Shown piece by piece: positions 24,239 through 32,857 of a stretch of DNA of 64,000 nt. The notes under the pieces are model-generated. The model was not told where the DNA came from, made no database searches, and was given only the letters and a program-made list of their open reading frames with translations. The stretch is taken from contig CAZMBP010000051.1 of NCBI GenBank assembly GCA_964564545.1, positions 1 through 64,000 of the forward strand. The letters are read 5' to 3'. Source of the stretch: CAJQQY01 sp964564545 (GTDB lineage: Bacteria > Bacteroidota > Bacteroidia > Chitinophagales > Saprospiraceae). Position 1 is the first letter of the stretch; every line of letters starts with the position of its first letter. A program made the translations under genes and the position numbers.

Positions 24239-24354
24239 AGCGCAATTTTAATTTTTTGTTGAAAAAATAGTTTTCAAATTTAAAGAAAAAAAATAGTTTG
24301 AGTTTTAGAAAAATTGAAGTGTGACGGGAGTATGCTATCTTTGTTTTTTTCAAT

Positions 24355-24473
24355 AGCACGTGGTGGCCTGCTATAGCTGACCTGAAATATTAAGTTGCGT
24401 GGGTTCTTTTTTATTTTAGAAAAAAATCGCTTTGCTCATTTTTTAGGTCAGCTAAAGCTGACCGCTACATGCT
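24355..24473. repeat. Interspersed inverted repeat, family 'AGGTCAGCTAAAGC' copy 1
   Basis: Left arm AGCACGTGGTGGCCTGCTAT (from 24355) with AGCTGACCT, and right arm AGGTCAGCTAAAGCTGACCG (from 24445), form an imperfect inverted repeat. The inner word AAAAAATCGCTTTGCTCATT is shared with the copies at 25429-25541 and, in reverse orientation, 62651-62809. No gene is inside. Confidence 0.78.
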
Positions 24474-24495
24474 GTTAATGCAACCCAATATTTGA

Positions 24496-25434
24496 ATGTC
24501 TAATAAATCTACATATCTACAATTTTGTGAAAAAGAAAAAGAGGTGCCGATTTTTTCTCAGCCTTGGCTTTTGGATGCAGTTTGTGGGGAAGATGGTTGG
24601 GATGTTTTGATTGCCAAAAGAGGAAATGAAATCGCTGCAACGATGCCAATTCAAGTTCGAAAAAAGTATGGATTGAGTCTGCCTCGCATGCCGCTTTTTG
24701 TAAAATATTGGGGCCCTTATTTTCCAAAAACATTTCGCTCGCCAAAGCACCAACAGAGATTGATGAGAGATTTAATTCATCAATTTCCAAAGTATGATTT
24801 GTTCGAGCAGTATTTCCATCCTTCGATAAAAAGTTGGTTGCCTTTTCTTTGGGAAAAATTTGATGGAACAATTCGCTACACTTTTAAGATAAACCTAGAA
24901 GAAGATTTGGAGAAAATATTCTCTCGACTTCATGGTGGCTATCGCAATAATAATATTCCAAAAGCGAAAACCATTGTTCAAATTACAACTGATCGGAGTC
25001 TTGAAGATTTTTATAAAGTCCAACAAAAAACATTTAGTCGACAAAAATTAGAAATGCCTTTTTCTTTTGAAGTTTTCCAAAAACTGGATGCTGCTCTAGA
25101 AAAAAACAATGCACGAAAAATGTTTTTTGCGGTAGATGATGAAGGTCAAATTCACTCAGTTGTTTATTTGATCTGGGATAAAAATACTGCATACTATTTA
25201 TTGGCTGGCGATGATCCTGATTTGAGAAATAGTGGTGCTGGAATTTGGACGACTTGGTATTCGATTAAATATGCAAAGGAAGTTTTAGGGAAAAAAGATT
25301 TTGATTTCTTAGGCAGTATGATTGAACCAATTACGCGAGTGAGACGAAATTTTGGAGCGACACAAGTTCCATATTTTGAAGTGAAAAAATATAAATCAAA
25401 ATGGGTGAAAGTTTTGCATGGGTTTTTTAATTGA
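24496..25434 (+). CDS. GNAT/FemAB-like acyltransferase
   Basis: This 312-residue protein resembles the FemAB-like / GNAT (Acetyltransf_6-type) family. Features are P-I-F-S-Q-P-W-L-L-D-A-V (about residues 18-29), the repeat-like two-lobed arrangement, and a C-terminal lobe with A-Y-Y-L-L-A-G-D-D-P (about 233-242), F-D-F-L-G-S-M-I-E-P (275-284) and R-R-N-F-G-A-T. Such enzymes transfer an acyl or aminoacyl group, often in cell-wall or lipid modification. No substrate can be given. The gene is flanked on both sides by copies of the same inverted-repeat family. Its TGA stop (25432-25434) lies in the left arm of the downstream copy. Confidence 0.78.
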   Translation: MSNKSTYLQFCEKEKEVPIFSQPWLLDAVCGEDGWDVLIAKRGNEIAATMPIQVRKKYGLSLPRMPLFVKYWGPYFPKTFRSPKHQQRLMRDLIHQFPKYDLFEQYFHPSIKSWLPFLWEKFDGTIRYTFKINLEEDLEKIFSRLHGGYRNNNIPKAKTIVQITTDRSLEDFYKVQQKTFSRQKLEMPFSFEVFQKLDAALEKNNARKMFFAVDDEGQIHSVVYLIWDKNTAYYLLAGDDPDLRNSGAGIWTTWYSIKYAKEVLGKKDFDFLGSMIEPITRVRRNFGATQVPYFEVKKYKSKWVKVLHGFFN

Positions 25435-25541
25435 TACGTAGCGGTCTGTTTTAGGTGAACTAAAAAAATATATTATGGGAATTGAAAAAATCGCTACGCT
25501 CATTTTTCAGGTCAGCTAAAGCAGACCGCTACGTATCAATT
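25429..25541. repeat. Interspersed inverted repeat, family 'AGGTCAGCTAAAGC' copy 2
   Basis: Arms AATTGATACGTAGCGGTCTG (25429-25448) and CAGACCGCTACGTATCAATT (25522-25541) are perfect over 20 bp, then continue imperfectly inward. The left arm contains the TGA of the acyltransferase gene and the right arm contains the first two bases of the stop triplet (25540-25542) of the convergent outer-membrane gene. The element therefore spans exactly the space between the two coding ends. Confidence 0.85.
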
Positions 25542-27465
25542 AAAAATAACTCACGTAGCCAAAATGTGATTTTACACTTCGAAAATCAAATGGATTATCT
25601 TTCTGTTTTCCCACCGCCAGACTAAATGCAAAAACACCAATTTTAGTCTCAAAAGTAATCCCTGCTCCTATTCCAATCGGTGTGTCATATTCACGTGAAT
25701 CTAATGTTATATTTTCCACATATCCATAATCTCCAAAAGCAAAAAGAAATGAATTTTGTCCAATTAACAATCGATATTCCAAAGTCCCAATTACATAATT
25801 TGTCGTAAAAATTGATTCCTCATCAAAGCCTCGAAGCAGCCGATTTCCTCCCAATCGAAATTGCTCATTCCTAAAAATCGGGGATTGCGAAATAATCCAT
25901 CCCGTAGTAATTGAACCTTTAATAGTGCTTCGTTTAAACACAGGAAGGTATTTCTCTATTTTTCCTTCCAATTGATATTGGAAAGTTCGCAAGGTTAATG
26001 AATCATATAAACTCTGAAAAGTGAAATCGGGATCAGCAGTCTCTAATCCAAGAATGGTATTATTCTCTTTGATACGCTTGAAGCCTGCTCCTGCTCGTAG
26101 AAGTGTTCCCCACCCTTTTCGAGGATTGAACCGATAATCTAATTTTTGCAAGTTATATTCAAGTCCAAAAACTGAATTCGTGATGTCTAATTCGGCTGGC
26201 AATTTTTTGGAAGCAATAATTTGCGCCTCATTGACCGTCAAAAGATTGGTCGTTTGAGTATTCCAAAATGCTTTTAAATAATTACCTCCTTCAAGCAAAT
26301 ATTGAATTCCGAAATCTGATTCAATATTTAGAAACGTTGAATCCTTTTTATACAAATCAAATTTAAAATCAACTCCAAATGGAAAATTCAAAATATATGG
26401 ATATGCAAATTGTAATTCTAATTCTTGCGTTCCTGGAGCAAGTTGTTGGAATTCAGCAAAAATTCTTTCGCCCAAACCAAATTGATTGTGCATGTCAGCA
26501 TTAAAAGTTCCTGTAATTAAAAAATTCCTTTGAGAAGGATTGGAAGTATTATTTGTTCGAGGTAAAACTCCCACTAAAAAATCGAAACGACTCGCCTTCT
26601 TTTTTTTCAAAAATAAATTAATGGTTGCTTTGTCACCTTTAAATGTAATTGTCAAATCTTTAGCCTCTTGCACAAAGGGAAGTTCTCGAATTCGTTGTCG
26701 GATCTTTTGAATTTTACTCTTATCATAAAGATTTCCTTTTTTGAATCCTAAATAATTTTCTAGGTAGCGAGCTGATATTTTTACTTCGCCTTTTATCTTA
26801 ATTCCATCAATGGTGATTAGTCTGTTTTTTTTCATAAAAAGCTGAGCCGCAACTTTCCCCTTTTTTATATTTATATTTTTCAACCCAACCTCTGCGAAAG
26901 GATAACCATTATTTTCAGCATAAGTCAATAACGATTTTTGCAACTTTAAAACTTCTTGATAATAAAAATCTTTGTTTTGATACAAGCGTTTTCGAAAACC
27001 GATTTGTTCTAAAAATGCAGGTTCGACATTTCCATTTTCAAGACTTGCCCATTCGTATTTTTTACCAATGAAAATTTGAGCGAAAAAGGTTTTTTCAAAT
27101 CGATAAATGCTATCAATTGATGCTTCCAAATATGCTTCAGCGTGTAATTGTAACAATATATTTGCAAGTTCATTTCTGACCGAGAGAGAATCTGAGAATG
27201 ATGGTTGGATTTCGATTTGGTTTTTGATAAAGGATTCGGTTTGATCGATAGGTTGGAGTTTGAGATTGTATCGAGTTGGGGTTTGGGCTGATAGATTCAA
27301 ACAAAGAAAAATAAAAAGTAAGAAAATTGAATATCGAATATCGAACAAGGAACAAGGATTTGAGAAGTTTGACGATGTTGGTAATATCTTCCTATGAGAA
27401 GTTTCGTCAAAACTTCTCAAATCATAAATCCTTGTTCGATATTCGATATTCCCTATTTTTTCCAT
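25540..27465 (-). CDS. BamA/TamA-like outer-membrane protein (Omp85 superfamily)
   Basis: The mature protein has an N-terminal periplasmic region of about 230 residues that includes POTRA-like modules, ending with I-K-G-E-V-K-I-S-A-R-Y-L-E-N-Y-L-G. A beta-barrel of about 16 strands follows, with L-R-G-F-D-E-E-S-I and N-Y-V-I-G-T-L-E-Y-R landmarks of the Omp85 barrel and a C-terminal Y-V-S-Y-F. Omp85 proteins insert or translocate proteins or lipids at the outer membrane; this one is a TamA/BamA-like relative of unknown cargo. The 5' end is odd. The only ATG gives an N-terminal extension of about 45 residues that is encoded by an interspersed repeat, ahead of the hydrophobic signal core at residues 47-60. 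The true start is probably an alternative codon near the signal core, or was lost. Confidence 0.78.
   Translation of the reverse strand: MEKIGNIEYRTRIYDLRSFDETSHRKILPTSSNFSNPCSLFDIRYSIFLLFIFLCLNLSAQTPTRYNLKLQPIDQTESFIKNQIEIQPSFSDSLSVRNELANILLQLHAEAYLEASIDSIYRFEKTFFAQIFIGKKYEWASLENGNVEPAFLEQIGFRKRLYQNKDFYYQEVLKLQKSLLTYAENNGYPFAEVGLKNINIKKGKVAAQLFMKKNRLITIDGIKIKGEVKISARYLENYLGFKKGNLYDKSKIQKIRQRIRELPFVQEAKDLTITFKGDKATINLFLKKKKASRFDFLVGVLPRTNNTSNPSQRNFLITGTFNADMHNQFGLGERIFAEFQQLAPGTQELELQFAYPYILNFPFGVDFKFDLYKKDSTFLNIESDFGIQYLLEGGNYLKAFWNTQTTNLLTVNEAQIIASKKLPAELDITNSVFGLEYNLQKLDYRFNPRKGWGTLLRAGAGFKRIKENNTILGLETADPDFTFQSLYDSLTLRTFQYQLEGKIEKYLPVFKRSTIKGSITTGWIISQSPIFRNEQFRLGGNRLLRGFDEESIFTTNYVIGTLEYRLLIGQNSFLFAFGDYGYVENITLDSREYDTPIGIGAGITFETKIGVFAFSLAVGKQKDNPFDFRSVKSHFGYVSYF
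27329..27450. repeat. Interspersed inverted repeat overlying the 5' end of the Omp85 gene
   Basis: Ends GAATATCGAATATCGAACAA (from 27329) and TTGTTCGATATTCGATATTC (27431-27450) are perfect inverses. Inner arms GAGAAGTTTGACGA and GTCAAAACTTCTC pair less exactly, and AAATCATAAATCC is shared with the copy at 11491-11595. On both strands the element reads open in frame, giving spurious N-terminal extensions to the Omp85 gene and to the hemW frame. Confidence 0.82.
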
Positions 27466-27514
27466 TAAAAACTAAAACGTTCGATTTTAAAAAATATGTT
27501 TTCGTTAAAATTAA

Positions 27515-27522
27515 TACTTTTG
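27515..27522 (+). promoter_or_regulatory. -7 promoter element just ahead of hemW
   Basis: TACTTTTG fits TAnnTTTG. It ends only 5 bp before the ATG at 27528, which would give an almost leaderless transcript. No clear -33 box was seen, so this is a weak call. Confidence 0.35.
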
Positions 27523-27527
27523 TGTTT

Positions 27528-28670
27528 ATGAGCGGAATTTATATCCATATCCCTTTTTGCAAGCAAGCATGTCATTATTGTAATTTTCACTTTTCGACTT
27601 CCTTGAAATATAAGTCGCAAATGATTGATGCAATTTTAAAAGAAATTGAGTTACAAAAAGATTATCTAGCCGACAAAAATCTCCAAACAATTTATTTTGG
27701 TGGAGGGACTCCTTCCCTTTTGGATGAACGAGAATTGAATCTTTTTTTTGAAAAAATCAATCAAATCTTCACCGTGGCAGATGATGCTGAGATTACATTG
27801 GAAGCCAATCCTGATGATTTGACTTTGGAAAAATTACTTATGCTCAAATCTACGCCAATCAATCGTTTAAGTATTGGTGTTCAATCTTTTTCTGAAATAG
27901 ACTTGAAAACGATGAACCGTGCACATAATGTTATGGAAGCTGAATCTTGCATTCAAAATGCACAATCTCTGGGCTTCGATAATTTAACGGTAGATTTGAT
28001 TTATGGTTCGCCAACTACCTCGAATAAGCAATGGGAAGCCAATGTGCAGAAGTTATTTGATTTTCAAATCCCACATTTGTCTTGCTACTGTTTGACCGTC
28101 GAGCCAGGAACTGCGCTTGATCATTTTGTCAAAAAAGGAAAAGCACAACCCGTAGATGATGAAAAGGCAGCTCATCAATTTGAAGTATTGATGCAGATGA
28201 TGGAGGCCAATGGTTATGATCATTATGAGATTAGTAATTTCGCCAAACCAGGAAAATATGCTCGTCATAATTCAAATTATTGGTTTGGAAATTCTTACCT
28301 CGGAGTTGGGCCATCGGCACATTCTTTTGATGGAAAAAGTCGGCAATGGAATATTGCAAATAATGCCCTTTACATGAAAGCCGTAGAATTCGAGGGAGAG
28401 GAATCAAACGATATTAGACCTAGGTTTGAAAAAGAAATTCTTTCTTTAGAGCAACAATATAATGAATATGTGATGACAGCACTACGGACGATGTGGGGTT
28501 GTGATTTAGGAAAAATAAAAACTTGGGAAAATGATTTTGAGAAACATTTTTTGAACGCATCAGATGTTTTCATTCAAAATGAAACGATGATAAGATTTGG
28601 TAATCATTTTATTTTGACTAAAAAAGGGAAGTTATTGGCAGATAATATTGCGATGGAATTGTTCATGTAG
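27528..28670 (+). CDS. hemW: HemW, radical SAM heme chaperone / coproporphyrinogen III oxidase-like
   Basis: With the start ATG at 27528 the protein has 380 residues, beginning M-S-G-I-Y-I-H-I-P-F-C as expected. The radical-SAM cluster motif is C-K-Q-A-C-H-Y-C-N-F (C-x3-C-x2-C). F-G-G-G-T-P-S (about residues 59-65) and the E-A-N-P-D-D-L-T segment follow, with N-R-L-S-I-G-V-Q-S-F and a C-terminal HemW domain (Q-Y-N-E-Y-V-M-T-A-L-R-T). HemW binds heme and is believed to deliver it to respiratory proteins; it lacks coproporphyrinogen oxidase activity where tested. A longer in-frame extension to 27327 exists but is encoded by the upstream interspersed repeat, so it is rejected. A strong terminator hairpin follows. 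Confidence 0.9.
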   Translation: MSGIYIHIPFCKQACHYCNFHFSTSLKYKSQMIDAILKEIELQKDYLADKNLQTIYFGGGTPSLLDERELNLFFEKINQIFTVADDAEITLEANPDDLTLEKLLMLKSTPINRLSIGVQSFSEIDLKTMNRAHNVMEAESCIQNAQSLGFDNLTVDLIYGSPTTSNKQWEANVQKLFDFQIPHLSCYCLTVEPGTALDHFVKKGKAQPVDDEKAAHQFEVLMQMMEANGYDHYEISNFAKPGKYARHNSNYWFGNSYLGVGPSAHSFDGKSRQWNIANNALYMKAVEFEGEESNDIRPRFEKEILSLEQQYNEYVMTALRTMWGCDLGKIKTWENDFEKHFLNASDVFIQNETMIRFGNHFILTKKGKLLADNIAMELFM

Positions 28671-28701
28671 CTACACTCTCCCGATTCTAGTCCTAAAATC
28701 A

Positions 28702-28739
28702 AAAAAAGATCATCGAATAAAATTTCGATGATCTTTTTT
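28702..28739. terminator. Strong hairpin terminator after hemW
   Basis: Perfect 16-base arms AAAAAAGATCATCGAA (28702-28717) and TTCGATGATCTTTTTT (28724-28739) with a 6-base loop. Terminal A and T runs on both sides allow it to end transcription of both hemW and the convergent NYN gene. Confidence 0.85.
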
Positions 28740-28770
28740 AATTATACTGAACCTGAAAAGTCTTACTACT

Positions 28771-29244
28771 TTACTTTAAAATGAAAGCATCTTCTTTCGT
28801 AATTGCAAAGTGATAATCCGCTTCTTCTTTTAGAATTTGTGCAGTTGTTTCTTCGACTGAACAAATTTCCACTCGCACTCCTCTCGACTTCAAGTGAAGT
28901 ACTAAATCCACGTAATCTGCATCTCCAGAAAGGATGATAATGGTATCCACTTTTTCAGCAATTTGAGTTGCGGTTATCGTCAATGGAATATCTGCTGATT
29001 TGTAACAAGGCATTACGGAACCATGAAAAAGTCGATGTAATCGCTCTGCTAGTTTGTCTGAAATATTTAATCCTTCTCGAAAATAAATCAGTCGACTCAA
29101 TCCTCGATCCATTAAAATTCTCGGAATCAAGACATCAAAATTTACAACTGCATTTTTATTATTAGTTAATTTGGTCAGGCTTATTTCGATATTGTTGCCA
29201 TCAATTAGGACTGCAACATTTTGGTGTATTCTTACTTCTGCCAT
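28771..29244 (-). CDS. NYN domain protein (LabA/DUF88-like)
   Basis: This 157-residue protein is a single NYN (PIN-like) ribonuclease-type domain. It begins V-A-V-L-I-D-G-N-N (D15 metal ligand), continues through R-L-I-Y-F-R-E-G, and has the acidic pair in K-V-D-T-I-I-I-L-S-G-D-A-D-Y-V (D100, D108 and D110). This matches the LabA / DUF88 branch, which has a conserved set of Asp residues for divalent metal. RNA cleavage is expected from the fold but not shown for most members. It lies alone between hemW and the cyclase gene. Confidence 0.88.
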   Translation of the reverse strand: MAEVRIHQNVAVLIDGNNIEISLTKLTNNKNAVVNFDVLIPRILMDRGLSRLIYFREGLNISDKLAERLHRLFHGSVMPCYKSADIPLTITATQIAEKVDTIIILSGDADYVDLVLHLKSRGVRVEICSVEETTAQILKEEADYHFAITKEDAFILK

Positions 29245-29331
29245 AGTGTTTAATTTTTTTATAAAAAAGGTAGCGGTGTTAGAGCTTAAATCACTAACAT
29301 CGCTTCTTGGATGTAACGAACAAATTACAAA

Positions 29332-32300
29332 TTATGTTCTATTTTTTTTACTAACAAAATACATGTCAGTTTCTCCAATGTGTTTCACCATCACTTTCCC
29401 TCGATGTTCGCAGTCAAAATGATCTTTTACTAATTGGTAAGTTGCTTCTGAAATGTTGACTTTTTTCTCTGCCCCATTTTGTTCCATTCGAGAAGCAGTA
29501 TTTACAGTATCACCCCAAAGGTCGAAGGCGAATTTTTTAATTCCTACAATTCCCGCAACAACTGGCCCGGTGTGCAAACCGATTCTTGCCTCAAAATATA
29601 ATTGCCCTTTTTTCTTTTTTTCTTCTGCAGTTTTTTCCAAAAATTCTTGAATTTCTAATGCTGCTAAAACCATTTGAATGGCACTTCTTTCATTTTTCAC
29701 CGACATTCCGCTCACGCACATGTATGCATCTCCAATCGTTTTAATTTTTTCTAATTGATACTTTTCAATAATTCGATCGAAAGCTTTGAAATAAAAATCA
29801 ATTTCATCGACTAATTGTTCTGGATCTAAATCCTGAGATATTTTTGTAAAATCCTTGAAGTCAGAAAAAAACACCGTAACTGAATCGTAGCGTTTAGCTT
29901 TGGCCTTTCCATATTTTTTCAACTCATCAGCAGTTTCTGCGGGGAGTATATTTAGAAGTAGATCGTCCGATTTTTTCTTTTCTCTTTTTAATTCGTTGGT
30001 TCGAGCTTGAACCTCTCTTTCTAAATTTTTTTCGTTTTCTTTTAAAGAATAAATTCGATATCGATAAGCTAAAAATAAAATTCCAGCACCCAATATTCCA
30101 CATGCTGTGAGGAACCACCAAGTTTTATAATATGCTTGTTGGATTTTTAATTTTATTGCTAATTCCTTTTTGTTCCAATCATTTTTATTGGCAGCAGCTC
30201 GTACTCTAAATGTATAATCACCCGCAGGGATTCCATTGAACCTTGCTGAAGTTACTGTTGAAGGTTCTGACCATTCACTATCATATCCTTCCAAAATGTA
30301 ACTGTATTTGTTCTCTGATGGATTTTTATAATTGGTCAAGGCAAAATTAAAAACGAAAAGTTTATCATGATAAGTCAACTCAAAAGATTCATTTTCCGAA
30401 AGATCATTTTTAAAACTTACCATTTCCCCCTTGACATCATCTAACTTCGAAAAAGAAGTGAGAATCAAATTTGCTTCTTCTAATTTTTCTTTTTTTAGAA
30501 AATTTTCATTTGGATAAAATGCATTTACCCCCTTGATACTTCCAAAATATAATCGTCCATCTTCAGTTTGATAAAATGAAACTCGATTAAATTCATTAGT
30601 TGTCAAACCGTCTTGCTTGTAAAAATTAATGAACGATTCATTTGCAATACTCATCCTAGAAATTCCAACATCAGTACTCATCCAAAGAGCTGTATCTCCT
30701 TCAGATAAAAGCCCATTAATGAAATTATTAGGCATCCCATTTTTGATATTAAAGGTTCGAATAGTTTCTTTTTGAATATCTAATTTTTGAATTCCTTGCG
30801 CTGTTCCAATCCATAAAAAACCATCGTTATCTTCGTAGGTGACATTAACTCGATTGCTTACCAATTTTACTGCAGAACTTGAATCACTCGTGTAGTGTGC
30901 AATAGCACCTTGCTGTGGATCAATTTTATAAAGACCATCTTGAAGTGTAGAAAGCCATAGAAAGTCATTGGTTTTGCCCTGATAAAGATAAGCAGCATCA
31001 AGTTTAGTGGTGTCAATGATTTGATTTTGATCTATAAATTCTACTAATTCTTTGGTATCTGGATTGTAAGTATAAATCCAATTTCGGTAAGCGAACCAAA
31101 GGTTTTCGTCTTTTCCAACGATGCAAACGCCAAGGTCAATCGAAGGTTTATTGATGATCGTATCAACTTTTTGTGTTTCTAAATCTATGCGTCGTCCATT
31201 GCCTGTCCAAAGTGCATTTTTATAATAAGTCAATCCAAAAGGAAAATTGAAATAATCGTTTCGAGGAAAAAGAGGTTGAGGAGTGTTTTCTCCTTTTTTT
31301 AAAATATGAATCGAATTATAATAGCTAAAATAAATGTTCCCTTCTTCATCCTCGGTAATTCCACGGATACTACAAAATCCATTGGTGCAATACTCACTTC
31401 CTTCTGCGAGATAGTTATCAAATATTTTTTCAGAGTGTAAGATTTTAATTACCCCATATTCTGAGGCTGCCCAAATCAATCCCATATCATCTTGGAACAG
31501 ATGTCGAATATTGCAATAATTGTCAGTCAACTCTTTTATTTCCAAACTGTAATCAGTTAACCGTCCAGTTGATTTTTCTAAATAAAATAAGATCCCCAGA
31601 CCACCAATCCAGATGTCTCCATTTTTTTCTACCAAAAGTGTATTGGTAGTTTCTCGATTGGAAACTGATTTTATAACAGGGTGTACACGGAATTCGTTTT
31701 CACCTTTTGGTAAAAAATATAATCGTCCATCATCCACGAGAGCCCATAAAGTTTGGTCATCGGTTACTTGCATTTGGACAATCCATGCTTCGTTATTTTT
31801 TTCTTTGGGGAAATTAAACTGTCGAACTACTTTTCCCTCTTTTTCTATCTTTAAGATTTCGTTAGATCTATTAGCTAAATAGATATGATTATGTGCCCAA
31901 ATCATCCCTCGTCTGGATGCATTGCCTTCGCACTTCATCACATCTTTGAGACGATTACCTGCTCCTAATTTTTGTAAAAAAGATTCGCCTGCATCTTTTT
32001 GATAAGTGATATTCCAAATGTTGCCGTCGTCATCTTGGATGAGGCTTCCGGGTGTTCGGTTTTTATTATAAACTACACTTTCTTTGCTGACATTAATTGT
32101 TTGATGCTGATAATTTCGACCGCTTAGGGTAGTCAGATTATTTTCACCAGCCATCCAGAGCATCGTATCAGAAGTGATAAGTAATTCTGAGATATAATTT
32201 TGAGGAATAAAGTTTTCTTTAGACAAATTGTTAAAATGAGTGAAGCGACTTCCATCATATTTATTTAGTCCATTAATAGTAGCAACCCAAATATAGCCAT

Positions 32301-32445
32301 ATGGGTCTTGTTGAATTTTAAATGCGTTTCGGTGACTGAGACCTTCTTCAAATGAAAATAGCTTGAAATCAATTTTTTCTTTTTGAGAAAAAACAGTTGT
32401 GGTGAGAAATAAACTGAGAAGTAGAAGTAGAAGTAGGTTCCGCAT
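29332..32445 (-). CDS. periplasmic-propeller, Y_Y_Y and adenylate cyclase fusion
   Basis: This 1037-residue protein has a signal peptide (1-20), then about 12-14 two-component-regulator-type propeller blades (for example Q-D-P-Y-G-Y-I-W-V-A-T-I-N-G-L-N-K-Y-D-G), a Y_Y_Y domain (about residues 690-765), one transmembrane helix (about 773-793), a coiled-coil linker and a class III cyclase domain (about 845-1030). The cyclase has both metal aspartates (F-F-S-D-F and I-G-D-A-Y), the adenine-selecting Lys and Asp (I-K-T-I-G-D, L-W-G-D-T) and the transition-state Asn and Arg (N-T-A-S-R-M). This points to cAMP synthesis controlled by a periplasmic signal. Bacteroidota usually fuse this sensor to histidine kinases, so the cyclase fusion is less common. 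The neighbours give no direct clue to the signal. Confidence 0.88.
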   Translation of the reverse strand: MRNLLLLLLLSLFLTTTVFSQKEKIDFKLFSFEEGLSHRNAFKIQQDPYGYIWVATINGLNKYDGSRFTHFNNLSKENFIPQNYISELLITSDTMLWMAGENNLTTLSGRNYQHQTINVSKESVVYNKNRTPGSLIQDDDGNIWNITYQKDAGESFLQKLGAGNRLKDVMKCEGNASRRGMIWAHNHIYLANRSNEILKIEKEGKVVRQFNFPKEKNNEAWIVQMQVTDDQTLWALVDDGRLYFLPKGENEFRVHPVIKSVSNRETTNTLLVEKNGDIWIGGLGILFYLEKSTGRLTDYSLEIKELTDNYCNIRHLFQDDMGLIWAASEYGVIKILHSEKIFDNYLAEGSEYCTNGFCSIRGITEDEEGNIYFSYYNSIHILKKGENTPQPLFPRNDYFNFPFGLTYYKNALWTGNGRRIDLETQKVDTIINKPSIDLGVCIVGKDENLWFAYRNWIYTYNPDTKELVEFIDQNQIIDTTKLDAAYLYQGKTNDFLWLSTLQDGLYKIDPQQGAIAHYTSDSSSAVKLVSNRVNVTYEDNDGFLWIGTAQGIQKLDIQKETIRTFNIKNGMPNNFINGLLSEGDTALWMSTDVGISRMSIANESFINFYKQDGLTTNEFNRVSFYQTEDGRLYFGSIKGVNAFYPNENFLKKEKLEEANLILTSFSKLDDVKGEMVSFKNDLSENESFELTYHDKLFVFNFALTNYKNPSENKYSYILEGYDSEWSEPSTVTSARFNGIPAGDYTFRVRAAANKNDWNKKELAIKLKIQQAYYKTWWFLTACGILGAGILFLAYRYRIYSLKENEKNLEREVQARTNELKREKKKSDDLLLNILPAETADELKKYGKAKAKRYDSVTVFFSDFKDFTKISQDLDPEQLVDEIDFYFKAFDRIIEKYQLEKIKTIGDAYMCVSGMSVKNERSAIQMVLAALEIQEFLEKTAEEKKKKGQLYFEARIGLHTGPVVAGIVGIKKFAFDLWGDTVNTASRMEQNGAEKKVNISEATYQLVKDHFDCEHRGKVMVKHIGETDMYFVSKKNRT

Positions 32446-32566
32446 TTCTTTTAATAAAAAACTTATATCTGAGTCATTTGAAATATGATGGAAAAATAGG
32501 GATTTTTTGATGAACTGTGAAAGGTTTCTCTTTTTTAGCTTAAAAGGAGAAGGAATAATATAAAAT

Positions 32567-32727
32567 AAGTACCGAACTATAATTATGTTTAAGTGAAATT
32601 TAGAATTATATTTTTCTCTGACTAGACAAAAAACGCAGTCATAGCCTTAGTTACGACGAGTATTTTTAACGAAGTCAGAGAGAAAAATAAACTCAATTCA
32701 CTTGAAGATAATTTTGGTTCGGTACTT
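32567..32727. repeat. MITE-like inverted repeat of 161 bp
   Basis: Outer ends AAGTACCGAAC (32567-32577) and GTTCGGTACTT (32717-32727) are perfect. Inner arms TTTTTCTCTGACT (32611-32623) and AGTCAGAGAGAAAAA (32673-32687) pair with a 2-base insertion, and AAGTGAA/TTCACTT words pair between. No reading frame and no second copy were seen. Confidence 0.72.
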
Positions 32728-32832
32728 ACTATAAATTAACTTCATTAATACCTTATTTGAATACAGGAAAAATACGTTCTATAACGTATGTATATAAGGT
32801 GGTAAAACTTTTCAAAAACTTTATTTTAACAT

Positions 32833-32840
32833 TATATTTG
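32833..32840 (+). promoter_or_regulatory. -7-like element TATATTTG in the non-coding region
   Basis: TATATTTG matches TAnnTTTG exactly. It is 18 bp before the ATG of a 36-codon reading frame. No clear -33 box was found. Confidence 0.35.
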
Positions 32841-32857
32841 TAGGGGTAGTAATTATA

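Noticed and set aside
27327..27527. Longer N-terminus for hemW starting at 27327
   Set aside because: The extra 67 residues are encoded mostly by an interspersed inverted repeat and do not belong to the HemW family; the normal start M-S-G-I-Y-I-H is at 27528.
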